Below, one piece after another: positions 46,862 through 56,753 of a DNA stretch of 64,000 nt. How positions within the stretch are numbered: position 1 is the first letter of the stretch; each line of letters starts with the position of its first letter. Made by a program: the position numbers and the translations under genes. Origin of the DNA: Undaria pinnatifida (Eukaryota; Sar; Phaeophyceae; Laminariales; Alariaceae); assembly GCA_012845835.1 (NCBI GenBank), contig JABAKD010000025.1:9057779-9121778 (forward strand), given 5' to 3'. The notes beneath the pieces were generated by a model. It worked only from the letters and a program-made list of their open reading frames with translations, did no database searches and was not told the DNA's origin.

Positions 46862-47581
46862 TGATCGGAAAACCGGTGCATGGGTTAGATACGTAGAAAG
46901 ATGATCCTCGATGCCGCCATCGGGGCGTGCAGAAGACGTTGAAAATGTATATTATTATTGCCACCTCCGGAGAGGATGATGGGAGGAGGAGGGGGAAATT
47001 GGAAGTGACCAAGAGAGGGCTTCCCTCCCCCAAGCTCGTCTCGTCCCCGAACCATAAATAGCGACAAGCGCTCTCGTGCTATACTGGAATAATCCTATCG
47101 TACCACACAATACACTCGGGCGCTTAACCCGTAGACTACATACTGACCCAACCATATATACGAATACTTTAGTCTCCCAATACGTGCGTATGGGAGCATA
47201 TATGCAAAAGTGCATATTCCGTTTCTCATTGTACCATGTATGATGACGGTGTATGTGGCACACGGGGAACTGTTCTCACGTGTACCACACAATAACAACT
47301 CATATCACCCACCAGTAAATATTGCTACTGGTGGCTCCATAGTTCACATACGTATCACACAAATATATACTCCGTATATAGGAACGTCTCCCCATGGATA
47401 GTCCGCCTGATGAAATATCCATGCCTTCATCACATAACATGCCACATACTGAAATACAGTTATAAAATATTCCTCGTATGAATCACACTATTCCTTTGAC
47501 GGCGTATCTCCCCAACTACCACACTATTCCGTAGAGCAATGCGGTTCCACAAATCGAACCATGATATCATAAATTCTCACA
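46862..47581 (-). repeat. 5' LTR of copia 2
   Basis: 720 bp, partner of 43091-43810. It is flanked outside by TGGAA (47582-47586). The sequence just inside on the element strand, TGCTAGCATTTTGACC, should contain the primer-binding site but does not match the common initiator-tRNA sequence (TGGTATCAGAGC). Confidence 0.96.
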
Positions 47582-47586
47582 TGGAA

Positions 47587-47940
47587 GAAGAAAGATTTTT
47601 CAAAATTAAGCATGTCGCCAATCATCTGGTTAAACTGGAGTTACACGGGTCCTATTCTTTTTGCGTTCGTGTCGCCTACTTTGGCGGAACCACCCGCATC
47701 GCTTCCCAGTCGAATATTGTCACCGAAAGCCCCAATTCATGCGATACACACCAAGGAGTTCAACGCAAAAGAAACGCGTTCGTTGCATTCGAGAATTATG
47801 TCAAGAGAGCAACGATAACATTTGTATCACAAACGTATAACAAAATCACTGCTTTGCGGCTGGTAGAGGTGCTGCTCGCCGTTGTAAATGTACGTGATAC
47901 CAGGCATAGACTATTAATAGTAGTAGGGCATGACATTTAA
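47587..47940 (+). pseudogene. ORF interrupted by copia 2, 3' part
   Basis: Continues the frame of 42692-43090 after the target duplication (GAA GAA AGA TTT). It contains a plausible folded-protein stretch (FFKIKHVANHLVKLELHGSY, CVRVAYFGGTTRIASQS) and ends at TAA 47940. A donor-like aaatGTACGTGAT near 47888 could mark an exon end. No family was recognised. Confidence 0.42.
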
Positions 47941-48329
47941 AAAACAAGCAGGGATATAAGGAAGCAAAGCTGATACCTTGCCAGGAAGGCAAGGAGATCG
48001 GAAGGCGCTGTGCTGAAGACTGTGTGGAACTCACCCTTGTTCCAAAAACATATAAAATTCAGCCTCGGCCAGAATTTATCCTGCTTCTTCCCTTTGTTCC
48101 CTATTTCGTTACTACTTTATGATGATGAACAGCGCTGTACCTAGAATAACCTTCTTCTCCTTTGTTTCCTCTTCGAGACCGCGCTGGTAATAAACACACC
48201 ACCGTCTTCGGGGCGTTTTTTCTTCGTCAGCTCTGCGGAGCTTGAGACTTGACCGCAACGGCAGAGTAACATATGCCGGGTGCATACCTCTCGTGCCAGA
48301 TCTGGCATAACCCAGATCGGACACAGCCA

Positions 48330-48640
48330 CGGGGGGTGCATCTCCCCCATCATTGCGGTGATGCTATGATGCTATGATGGTGTTATGATGATGTAATGAT
48401 GGTATTATGATATGCCTCCATTTTCACAGCCGAGTTTGAGCTACCATACTACACCAGTGGCTCCGTATCTCGCGGACAAAAACACTTGATATCGAACGCC
48501 GTTTTTTTTTTTGGCGCAGCGTAGGTTGTCGTTCCATTGTGGATTGGTGTTTGCAAATTTTTAACGGCGCACTCGAAACCTTAATCAAGACGGCAAAGGA
48601 GCAGAAGGGCTACTCGCGCGAGTGGCCCAATGTTATAAGG
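48330..48640. mobile_element. MITE R3 (copy d)
   Basis: Carries the atgatggtgttatgatg microsatellite, gccgagtttgagctacc, ttggcgcagcgtaggtt, and the right palindrome ctactcgcgcgagtggcc in R3 order. The right terminus may lie at 49308-49335 (ctaccgtatgggtagcctgggg), separated by later insertions. Confidence 0.65.
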
Positions 48641-48995
48641 CTTAGTTTGGGCAAACTATTGGTTAACCTTTTGGGATTGTTCAAACGGACTAGGTACCTC
48701 TCGAATTCCTTATAAAATGGCGTCGTCGACAGACCATGGATTTTTTGGGACAGGGGTTCGAATCAAACCATCCACAACAACAATAAACTTTTTCAGACTT
48801 TCTCTCCATGTCGAACTTAAAAAATCTCTCCCCGGGGTATCCGCAGGAAATGAAACCGCTTGGATATTGACACGTGCCACACGTCCGCCCGTATATTATC
48901 CGGCCGACCTGCTCTCGCGCCGTTTCAGGGGGGCCGAGTGTCATAAGGCTTAGTTTGGGTAAGCTATTGGCTAACCTTTTGCAAGTGGTCAAACT
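48634..48995 (+). repeat. Pair of about 60-bp direct repeats
   Basis: ataaggcttagtttgggcaaactattggttaaccttttg (48635) recurs as ataaggcttagtttgggtaagctattggctaaccttttg (48941), about 306 bp apart, with gttcaaac/gtcaaact following. They may be ends of an inserted element lying across the R3 copy d right side. Confidence 0.7.
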
Positions 48996-49142
48996 GACTA
49001 ATACCCCACTAGTCTAATACCTTAACACCGGGGTAATAATATCAAAAATTGGCCCCAGAAGGGACCCCCTTTTAATTTTCTCTTTTCAAACGCGCATCTG
49101 CTTTCCAGTCTTTTGGATAAGCCGTGGTCACAGGTGTCGGTC

Positions 49143-49176
49143 CCTCTCCCCCCCCTCCCCCCCCCCCCCCCCCCGG
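49143..49176. repeat. Poly-C tract
   Basis: A run of C with a few T between 49143 and 49176. Comparable runs occur at 1990-2900 and 57896-57912. Confidence 0.9.
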
Positions 49177-49740
49177 TTCTTCCCTTCAATTTTTATATCG
49201 CGCAAAGGGTTCAGCAATCACACTCTGCTCGTCGACTTTTCATCGAATGTTGCTAACTCACGCTCTTGCGCTTTCCGATCGTCAATTTGTGCACAAGAAA
49301 AAGTCCCCTACCGTATGGGTAGCCTGGGGTCCACCACGAAAACCTCCTTCTTCTCTTCGTGCAGGTGTGAAAAAGTATTATACCACTCTGTCCGTAAATA
49401 TAAGCAACACTTTATTTTGATATTAAAGTCCAAAGGCTTCTTGAATTCACGTATAGAGTAGTATGGTACAGGGGCAGATCAATTTTACCTCCTGTAAGGT
49501 TCAGCTTCCACATATCGAAACGTTTTGAGGTGGGCACTTATTGTAACTAGGCATTAAATAGAACGCCGGAAAGCTCGACATCTTTCAGGCGGGTAGAACC
49601 ATCTCGGCAGAAATTTTACTTTCTTTCGTCGTTGGGCGTGAGTTATCGGATTCCTCGATGATAGAAATTGGCTAGGATTTTGAGGCTCGATGTATGAGTC
49701 ATCATGAGCTTTTTCATGAAATAAAAATACACTCCATCCA

Positions 49741-49900
49741 GCTGTGAGATCGAAGATTTTGTCGAAACTCATCTTTGCAAGCTGTGTGTGATACTCCGAT
49801 CGCGCGTATTACGGGTTGTGTGTCCTCATTAAGGATATAGGTCGGCGGCTCCCCTTGCAACTACAGTGTAGCTATCATGGTCAACAGGGTGATGTTGGGC
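49741..49900 (-). repeat. C-rich repeat R1 (copy d), conserved block only
   Basis: The reverse complement of the R1 right block (cagctgtgagatcgaagattttgtcgaaactcatc ... gtcaacagggtgatgtt). It lacks the poly-C part. Confidence 0.82.
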
Positions 49901-51331
49901 GTTTTTCAACGCCGTATTTGAACGTACCTCGTCAAGGCGCAACTTTTAGTTCTACATACAAAAAAAAAACATCTCTATTTTAAAGCGAGACATGCGTGAA
50001 TAATAATAGCGCTATATTCCCCGCTCCAGCTGTGGAGATTTTAGCGCAAGATTGACACGATGAATGTCCAAAAACTCATCGGATTCCGACGAATTGGACC
50101 TGCACACAGGACCACCACCAGAAACATTCTGTGGACCGGGAAAATCCGTTTTAAAAAATCACCTGCGCGGGATTTTTTTTTGCTGGAAGGTTGGGGGATT
50201 ATTTCATAATTTCAAGCTTCGCTGTTAGGGCGGCATGTATGTGAAGGTCTAGTCGTGTGGTAAGGTTTACGGCAAGTAGTGCATGGCATGCCGTTGCGCG
50301 TGTTATAACATACGTGTGTGTTTGAAGTCCCTTAATCTTCGGTGTAACTTTCTCAACCCTGGTGGTGTCGTTTCGGACTAATTTGCTTGCGTTTCGGGTC
50401 AAATTTGTTTCTTTTTTCCGGCGTAGTTTCGAGGTATTTTTTTCCAAAAATGGCTACAATGGGGGTCCCTCTATCGTGCGGGTATGTGCCAGGCGATTTC
50501 AACTGCATTGTAGCTGGCACCCGCACTATATAAATAAGTGCCTAGATAGTGCGCGTACCCACACTATTGGGTTATCAGAACCCCCAATAATAGTGCGGAT
50601 ATGAGCATTATTCGCGATATCACTACTAGGACAAGGAGTCGGACGTAGGCAACAACGACGGTTATGAAGGTTGCACAGTAGTGTATGCAACCAGCCTGGG
50701 GTTGTATAGATATCAGTGCCGCCACGCGGATAGAAGCCCGAGGCCGCTCAATAGTAGGAAGAGAATATGCAGGTTGGTGCAAATACAGCTGTGCAGAACT
50801 GGTGTACTGCGCAGCGGTGAAATCCAAATCCTGGACAGCCGAGAGGATATTTGGTCCACGACATGTTACGCAATGAACGCTGAGTGTCCCAACAGGCGTG
50901 TCTGTGCAAAGTCCGATGGTTGTTGTTTCATTATGCATCGACGGTTCCGTGAACATTGGAAAAACAATCACAAGGAACACACTACAATGAAAGCTGTAGG
51001 AAATTATCCAAAAAACATTCCGAAAGCGAACACGTGAGTCCACATACTCAAAGAAACACCTTTTTTTCATCAAAACCCAGACACCCACACACAGAGAAAA
51101 AGCAGGGGGGAACACGTTCAACAAAAAAGAGTACTGGCACAATGAGGACCCAAGCTAATGACCTCCTCGCACGCTCTTCCTCAGTTTCTCGAAGCACACC
51201 CCACACTACACGATGCCACCCGCATTATTGGGGTTGGCTTGAAGTTATTACGAAAAAAAACACCAAGAAAAAATTAACCCCGAAAAAAGCGACTCATTCA
51301 ACACATGTGCAGCATAACGGCTGGTATTGAT

Positions 51332-51892
51332 CTACGCGCCAAAATACGCCCGGACATCAGTCTGGCGAGATGGCTTTGATGCATGCGCTTCGATCATCAG
51401 CATCCATGCCCTCTTAACCAAGTAGCTGGCCTTGTCCAAACCACACCCTGCCCCGTAGTTTTCTAGGGGGCTGAAGTGTTTGGAAAGTTCCGTGTCAGGC
51501 GGTGGCTCAGCACGCCCGCCTCCGATGTTTCCGTCCTCGTCCTCCTCCTCCTGCTCCTCCTCCTCCTCCTCCTCCTCCTCCTCCTCCTCCGTGCTGCCCG
51601 AAGACTTCTGCCCCGCCACCAATAAGCCCTTCAAGGCCGCCGTTACACCACCCGCCTGATCCAACCGCTGTGCCTCGACGACATCCGCCTGCTCTTCGAT
51701 TGATGCCCATGTCTGAGCCGATTGATGGAGGTCTAAGAGAACCTCCATCTTCTGCTTCAGACTCAACTTCGTGCGCGGTGCACTTCGGTCCGCCTTTTTG
51801 CCTCCCACCGCTTTCGTGCGTTTTGGGATGCAGCCAGCTTCTTGCGCCTTGCGGTTGCCCGTGGCAGCCGTAGCGGCTTGTTGAGAAGTCAA
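51332..51892 (-). pseudogene. Possible C-terminal part of a pogo-like transposase with PIP-box
   Basis: A minus-strand open frame of about 186 codons starting right after a stop, with no ATG at its beginning, so it is 5'-truncated. Order: a basic stretch (PKRTKAVGGKKADRSAPRTK), a helix LSLKQKMEVLLDLHQSAQTW, a run of about 12 Glu, then GLDKASYLVKRAWMLMIEAH, ending KPSRQTDVRAYFGA. The last residues fit a PCNA-interacting box (Q..V..YF). An acidic tail plus a C-terminal PCNA box is known from pogo transposase, and the ORF lies within pogo-like termini. No DDE or CENP-B domain remains, so the assignment is inference. The Glu run comes from a ctc repeat (51540-51590). Confidence 0.5.
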
Positions 51893-51899
51893 TTATGAC

Positions 51900-52205
51900 A
51901 GATGCGATTTATTTATTTATTTATTTATTTTATCCTCCGGCGGATGGGGAAAAAAAAGCTTTAGCTCACCACACTTCCACGTATTTTCATACGCGTCGTG
52001 TGTCGATTTAACTCAGCTGCTTTCGTAGCCCAACGCTAGCTGGCGCACCCTTCGGGTCCCATTGTAGGTATAGCGTAAGCTATCCCTATCAGTGGTCTTC
52101 GTGACAACCCCGGCAGCGCAAGCTGCCGTTGTATACGGATGCGTGTGTACGTCGACCCGGCCTGTCCCCTGAGGGTCAGTTTTGGTGGAGATAGCCACCC
52201 GGAAT
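51900..52205 (-). mobile_element. SINE-like retroposon R2 (copy c)
   Basis: The tail is (tttat)n on the plus strand at 51907-51932 rather than a plain T-run. Then come atcctccggcggatgggg, the shared body, and gcagcgcaagctgccgttgt, gtcgacccggcctgtcccctgagg and gatagccaccc, ending near 52200. It lies inside the pogo-like transposon, directly upstream of the truncated ORF, so it inserted after the transposon. Confidence 0.85.
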
Positions 52206-52600
52206 GTCATATTTCCGGGTAGTGTGGGACTTGCGCAAGCTCACCCACTAACAAAACCCCTGGCCATGGGAGATGGCCTTCCGCCGGACTTGGTCCAGTT
52301 ACGGTCCACCCTACCCATTTGGGCGTTGGTCCTCGGTGTTTTTCGCTCTCGCTTTCCTCCTCCACCTCACTGCATATGCCGTGCAGTCTGCCGCCGCATC
52401 CTCCTCGCATTGGTGACCGTCGGGGGCTTTAGGTGTACAGGTGCTGAGATGGCAGAGTTCGCCTGCTGCACATGGCATCGTGTGCCTCTGCTGTTGCTGT
52501 TTTCGTTGCCAGTCGGGGTATCCCGCTGCTATGCGGTAGGATAGGTTTGTGTATGTGTGTCGGGAACTTGTCTATGGGTTTGACCGCGCATCTAGGCCGT
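52206..52600. other. Interior of the pogo-like element, no gene recognised
   Basis: Where transposase N-terminal sequence would be expected, neither strand shows a helix-turn-helix or DDE motif. This agrees with an internal deletion. Confidence 0.45.
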
Positions 52601-53208
52601 TATGAGGTCATACCCGCACTATAAAAGGTTCTGAGAACGACCGAACCCGCACAATACAGGCGTGCCTCAAATAATGCGGCACCCGCACTATTGAGGGGTC
52701 TAAATTGTGCCATGCGATCTCACCCGCATTATACCGGGGACCCGCACTATATAACACGCACTATACAGGGACCCCCACTGTAATTGTATAGTTCGTGGTT
52801 TCGTTTTAAGACCGGATTCGGGTTTCTCTCGGCTGTGCGCTTCGTGAGCGCTCTGTTTCACCTGTCAACTCTAAAAAAATAATGAAGAAAAAAATGGCAC
52901 CCCCGTTGGTAAAATTGTTCTGCTTGTACCATATATGTAGGTCACGGGTTTGTTCATCGGGTTACCCGTGCAGTTTACTCAGAAACTAGCTTTTGGGAGA
53001 GCAATAATAGAGATCCTCAAGCCACTACCCTCAGGAAGTATAAAGGTGCACCTCTATTGTAGCATTAGTTTTAAGGCCTGGCCGTAGGACGCGCGTCCGA
53101 TTGAAAAACACATCTCAGCGGCAGCTTCGGCAGAAACTCTATCCAGAATTCGTTGGAAACTGGGCACTATCAATAATCTGCAACGAGTGCATCTCTAAAC
53201 GGAAATTC

Positions 53209-54850
53209 TTAGACATAGGTCAGCTCCGTTGCAGCTGGACAGTCGAACAAATTGTTGTCTGGAGGCCAATCTCCATCGTCATCTTCTGCACAAAACCCAA
53301 CTCCATAAGTGGTCATGAGATGCTCCACGGACGCAGGCCACAATACCTCCGCAATAAATTGGGGGAACCTGTCGCTCAACTCCCGCAGTGTTAGGGATGC
53401 TGGCCAACTGACCTCCGTGACAGCCTGACCGATTTTTTTCATAAATGTAACCATTCGCAAAGAACTCGGCCACGCAACTTCCTCCATAGATAGGCTGATT
53501 AAATGCGCTCCCAAATGCAATTGATTGTAGAGCGTGCGGCCACACCACGTCCTTGATGGGTTGGTCGAACATTACGCCGAACGACAGAGATTGCAGAGTG
53601 CTCGGCCACACCACTTTATCGACCGGTTGATCAAAGAAATGCCCGAACGTCAGCGTTTGCAGTGCCACCGGCCACACAACTTCCTCCACAGGTTGGCTCG
53701 TGCACAACGATCCGACTGTCAGTGAGAGAAGGGAGACAGGCCATGCTACATTGGAGATCCGTTGGTCGAAGTTATCGCCCAAATCCAGCCGGTTTAGACG
53801 TTTCGGCCACACCACATCGGTAATCGGTTCAGTTGAAGTTTTCCCCGAGAGTAAGCTGCAGCAGACAAGCCGGCCATACCACTTCCTTGATGGTCTGGTG
53901 GAACCTAGTCCCGAATCCTAGCCGTGTAAGCGGTTCTGGCCACACCACATCGGCAATGGGTTGGTTAAACGCCATCGGGAAGGCTAGTTCCCGCAAAGAT
54001 GTGGGCCATTTAACATGTCTGATCGGTCGATCGAACAGGCTCCCAAACACCAGCCGGTTTAGCGATGCTGGCCACGTAACGTTGGCGATTTCTTGGTTAA
54101 ATTCGTCCCCGAAGGAAAGTTGCAGCAATGATGGGGGCCATACAACGTCGGCAATCGGCTGGTCAAACTGGCCTCCTGAAGACAGACGCGTTAACGAGAC
54201 CGGCCAGCAAACCGACTCGATCGGCTGATTGAAATCTCGTCCCAGAGCTAGCCGTTCCAGGGATCTCGGCAACGCTGCAAGGTCGACAACCTGGTCCGGT
54301 ACGCAGCCGACGGACAGCTGCCGGAGAGAAGAAGGCCAAGACACATTGCGTAGGCTCTGCGCGGGATCAAATCCTAAAACCTGTAGGTCGAGCAGGGTAA
54401 CCATCGACCTAAAATATCGCCCAGGCGAATGCGTCAGTCGTATACACGGCTGAGGAGAATTGGCCCGGTGAGAACAGAGGGTGGCGTATGATTCCTTGTC
54501 TCCACAAATAGCGCCGGTCATCTGTATCCATTCCACGTTCTTGAGAAGTCCTGACTCCGAAAGGACAGGTACAAGCATGCCAGCCAGCAATTTCCAGTGA
54601 GCGCCAGCCGCTTGGAGAGCAGGAAGTAGCCGCCTTCCATGGGCCTTGTGGGAGTTAGCTAACGAGTCATCTTCGCCCCAGAGGCTGCGTGGCATGCGCT
54701 TGTTGACGAAAACACCCAAAGTACGCACACACCGGCAGGCCACGCAGACGTCAAAAGACGCCAACTGCAGCTCCATCGTGCTCACGTACCACATTCCTTT
54801 CGAAGCCTGGCCGAGGGCGACAGTGGGGACGTTAAGAAGACGGCCGTTAC
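53209..54850 (-). pseudogene. FNIP/WP-repeat LRR protein, paralog D, two frameshifts
   Basis: Homology begins after a 3' splice site (ttctgtcttggCAG, 54853-54851). The N-terminal domain is well kept (STMELQLASFDVC, MPRSLWGEDD, ALQAAGAHWKLLAGM, SGLLKNVEWIQM). About 16 repeats follow (FNQPIADVVWPEPLTRLGFG). The frame breaks near 53829, where one extra nucleotide turns FNQP into FN-stop, and again near 53490, where four extra nucleotides follow FNQPI. The final segment in the third frame ends at 53209. Everything else is as in paralog B. A truncated protein ending at 53829 could still fold. Confidence 0.85.
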
Positions 54851-54944
54851 CTGCCAAGACAGAATGTGCAAATCAAGGAGAGAACCAAAACCAAAAAGAA
54901 ACAGTCACCATGCGATCTGAGCACTTCCCGAAGACAAATCTGCG

Positions 54945-55325
54945 TAGGCCTCATGTCCTTCGAGCATGAGGATTGCGTGGTGGACTCCAGGAAATCATTG
55001 CGAATCAGCGTATTCCTTTGGTGGCGGTGGAGGAAAGTGCGCTTTGCATTGTTGCAGCTTCATAAATGAGTGGTCCAGCCTGGTTGGTGAGAGCTACACA
55101 AGCGAACACCAAATACAACAATAGTAACGCGATCTGGGCACATCCTGAAACTGAATATATATATATATACGTTGGTCTCATATCATTCGGGAGTATGAGG
55201 ATCGTGTGGTGGACCAAAGACAATAACTGCGAATCACCGTATGTGATAGGTGGCGGTGGCGGAAGGTGCTCTTTGTGTACACATCGGGCAATGTGATCGG
55301 TGACAGCTACACAAACGGTTCGGCG
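54945..55325 (+). repeat. Diverged direct duplication
   Basis: catgaggattgcgtggtggac ... gcgaatcagcgtat ... ggtggcggtggaggaa ... gagagctacacaa (54966-55100) recurs as tatgaggatcgtgtggtggac ... gcgaatcaccgtat ... ggtggcggtggcggaa ... gacagctacacaa (55192-55314), about 227 bp away. A (ta)n run lies between the copies. Each begins near a hairpin-like cctcatgtccttcgagcatgagg / ctcatatcattcgggagtatgag. Confidence 0.78.
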
Positions 55326-55983
55326 CAAGAGGTAACACCGTCGCTTGGTGCGGGACGGGAGGTCGCGAAAAGTAGCCAACATGGTTGTAACCGTAGATGA
55401 TTTTGAAGGCATTGCGCGGTAGGGGCGTATCTAATTCGGTCTGCAAGGCTCCGCGGTGCAGAAGTTAGGCTCACCTCCAAACAATAGATTCGTTCGAAGA
55501 AAAGGTGAAGGTGTGTAGCCGTATGACCCATCTCATGGCCTATTTTGGGTGTGAAACGAACAACGTTACAAGACTACGACGACATGTCGACAATGTTGTG
55601 TCAAAGAACATCGCCGGTCAGGTTACGTTGTACCGAAGACATCCTACACCCCTGCGGTAGCACGTGTATCGATCAGCCGAGACAAGCGGCGCAATAGAAA
55701 CCGATTCAACAACGCTCCTGGGTACATGGGAGGTACTGCGGCAGATCGCACGATATTAAACACAAAATGAAACGTATACGAATCGGTACTCTTGTTTTCC
55801 GTATGAGCAATAAACAGCAGACCTAACAATGTGGCCGCCTGGATCTTGGGGGATAGATTTTACGCTCTCTCATTGGCCGAGGGCTGTGTGGTGGTCCGCA
55901 GATCGGAACAATAAATAAATGTTCAAAAGCGGCGCATCCGCGTTTCTCGCCCATTTCTGGCCTGTTTTGGGTTCGGATTGGGG
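55326..55983. other. No gene recognised
   Basis: Short ORFs only; no shared repeat noticed. Confidence 0.4.
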
Positions 55984-56035
55984 CCAGGGTTAGGGATAGG
56001 GTTGGGGTTAGGGTTAGGGCTAGGGGGTGGGTTGG
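55984..56035 (+). repeat. Interstitial telomere-like repeats
   Basis: About seven imperfect TTAGGG-like units (gttagggatagggttggggttagggttagggctaggg) followed by ggtgggttggg. The array is short and internal, so it is a relic or a repaired break and not a chromosome end. Confidence 0.7.
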
Positions 56036-56629
56036 GTCTACGCCCGTACCTCTATCCGACCAGGAAGTGCTTTCTGCTCGCAGACACGAACAGCCCACCG
56101 CCCCAATGATCCGGGCGGCCAACTTACCTAGTGAGCTCCTAATAAATTACTCGAGGTTCCTTTTCAATATATTTTCCGAATACATCTCCATAGAGGCCAC
56201 AGCACCAGCACATTGAAGACGTGGGGCACAAACTCCACCAGAATAATTCTTGTCAGCTGAAACTCAACTGAATCTTGTTTTTTCATTGGAGCCTAATGCG
56301 TTAACGCCGACCAATCAAGGACGCGCCATCTAGACTAGATGCACGACTACACCGTTTGAATTCGAGGTGCACCGGCTGAGTGTCGCCTGAAGAGAAACGA
56401 AGCAGACCGTTGATATAGTAAATGCCACTTCTAGGCGCTCTGGTTTCTTTGTAGGGTTAAGAAATATCGGCGTCATCCCTCTATAGTGCAGTAGGGGTTG
56501 CCCTCTATAGGCCAAGCGATTCTTACCTCTCACCGGTAGAACTCCTAATGTGTAGAACTATTGGTAAGTATGATGATTCGACGACCCTGCCTTTATTTTA
56601 GGACTACTAGCAAATGTTGGTCGGATTAC
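56036..56629. other. No gene recognised
   Basis: No domain or repeat identified. Confidence 0.4.
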
Positions 56630-56753
56630 GCGAACGAATGTCACCGAAATCATGCTTAGTTAGGGTGATATCAGATCTTGATATTGAATGAGCTCTCTTC
56701 ATGGTAGGACCTCAGACATTTCTTAGAATCTGCCCCACTCCTATGGTGGGATG
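56630..56753. mobile_element. MITE R4 (copy c), truncated and inverted
   Basis: The reverse complement of the left half of copy b: gttgatatt/gatcttgatattgaatgagct, ttcttagaatct, ending ctatggtgggatg. The other half is absent. Confidence 0.6.

Larger units (their letters stand above)
43091..47581 (-). mobile_element. Copia 2: rearranged LTR retrotransposon, 4491 bp, TSD TGGAA
   Basis: Order on the minus strand: 5' LTR, gag with zinc knuckle, a 427-bp inverted copy of the gag 3' half, the RNase H end of pol, polypurine tract, 3' LTR. Protease, integrase and RT are absent, so the copy is non-autonomous, yet both LTRs and a perfect 5-bp TSD (43086-43090 and 47582-47586) are present. Near-identical LTRs indicate a recent insertion. 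It is related to copia 1 at 8.8-19 kb but much younger. Confidence 0.95.
50458..52780 (-). mobile_element. Pogo-like (Tc1/mariner) DNA transposon, 2323 bp, TA flanks
   Basis: Left end CAATGGGGGTCCCTCTATCG and the reverse complement of the right end CAGTGGGGGTCCCTGTATAG form terminal inverted repeats. They are flanked by TA at 50456-50457 and 52781-52782, the target duplication of the Tc1/mariner superfamily. Within about 170 bp of each end the motif acccgcactat recurs in both orientations, likely subterminal transposase-binding sites. Inside are a transposase-tail-like ORF (51332-51892, minus) and a nested SINE-like copy. The rest of the transposase is missing. Confidence 0.75.

Noticed and set aside
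48717-48790. Possible tRNA gene: ggggttcgaatcaaacc looks like a B box / T arm
   Set aside because: No acceptor, D or anticodon arm could be folded around it; a bare B box is not enough.
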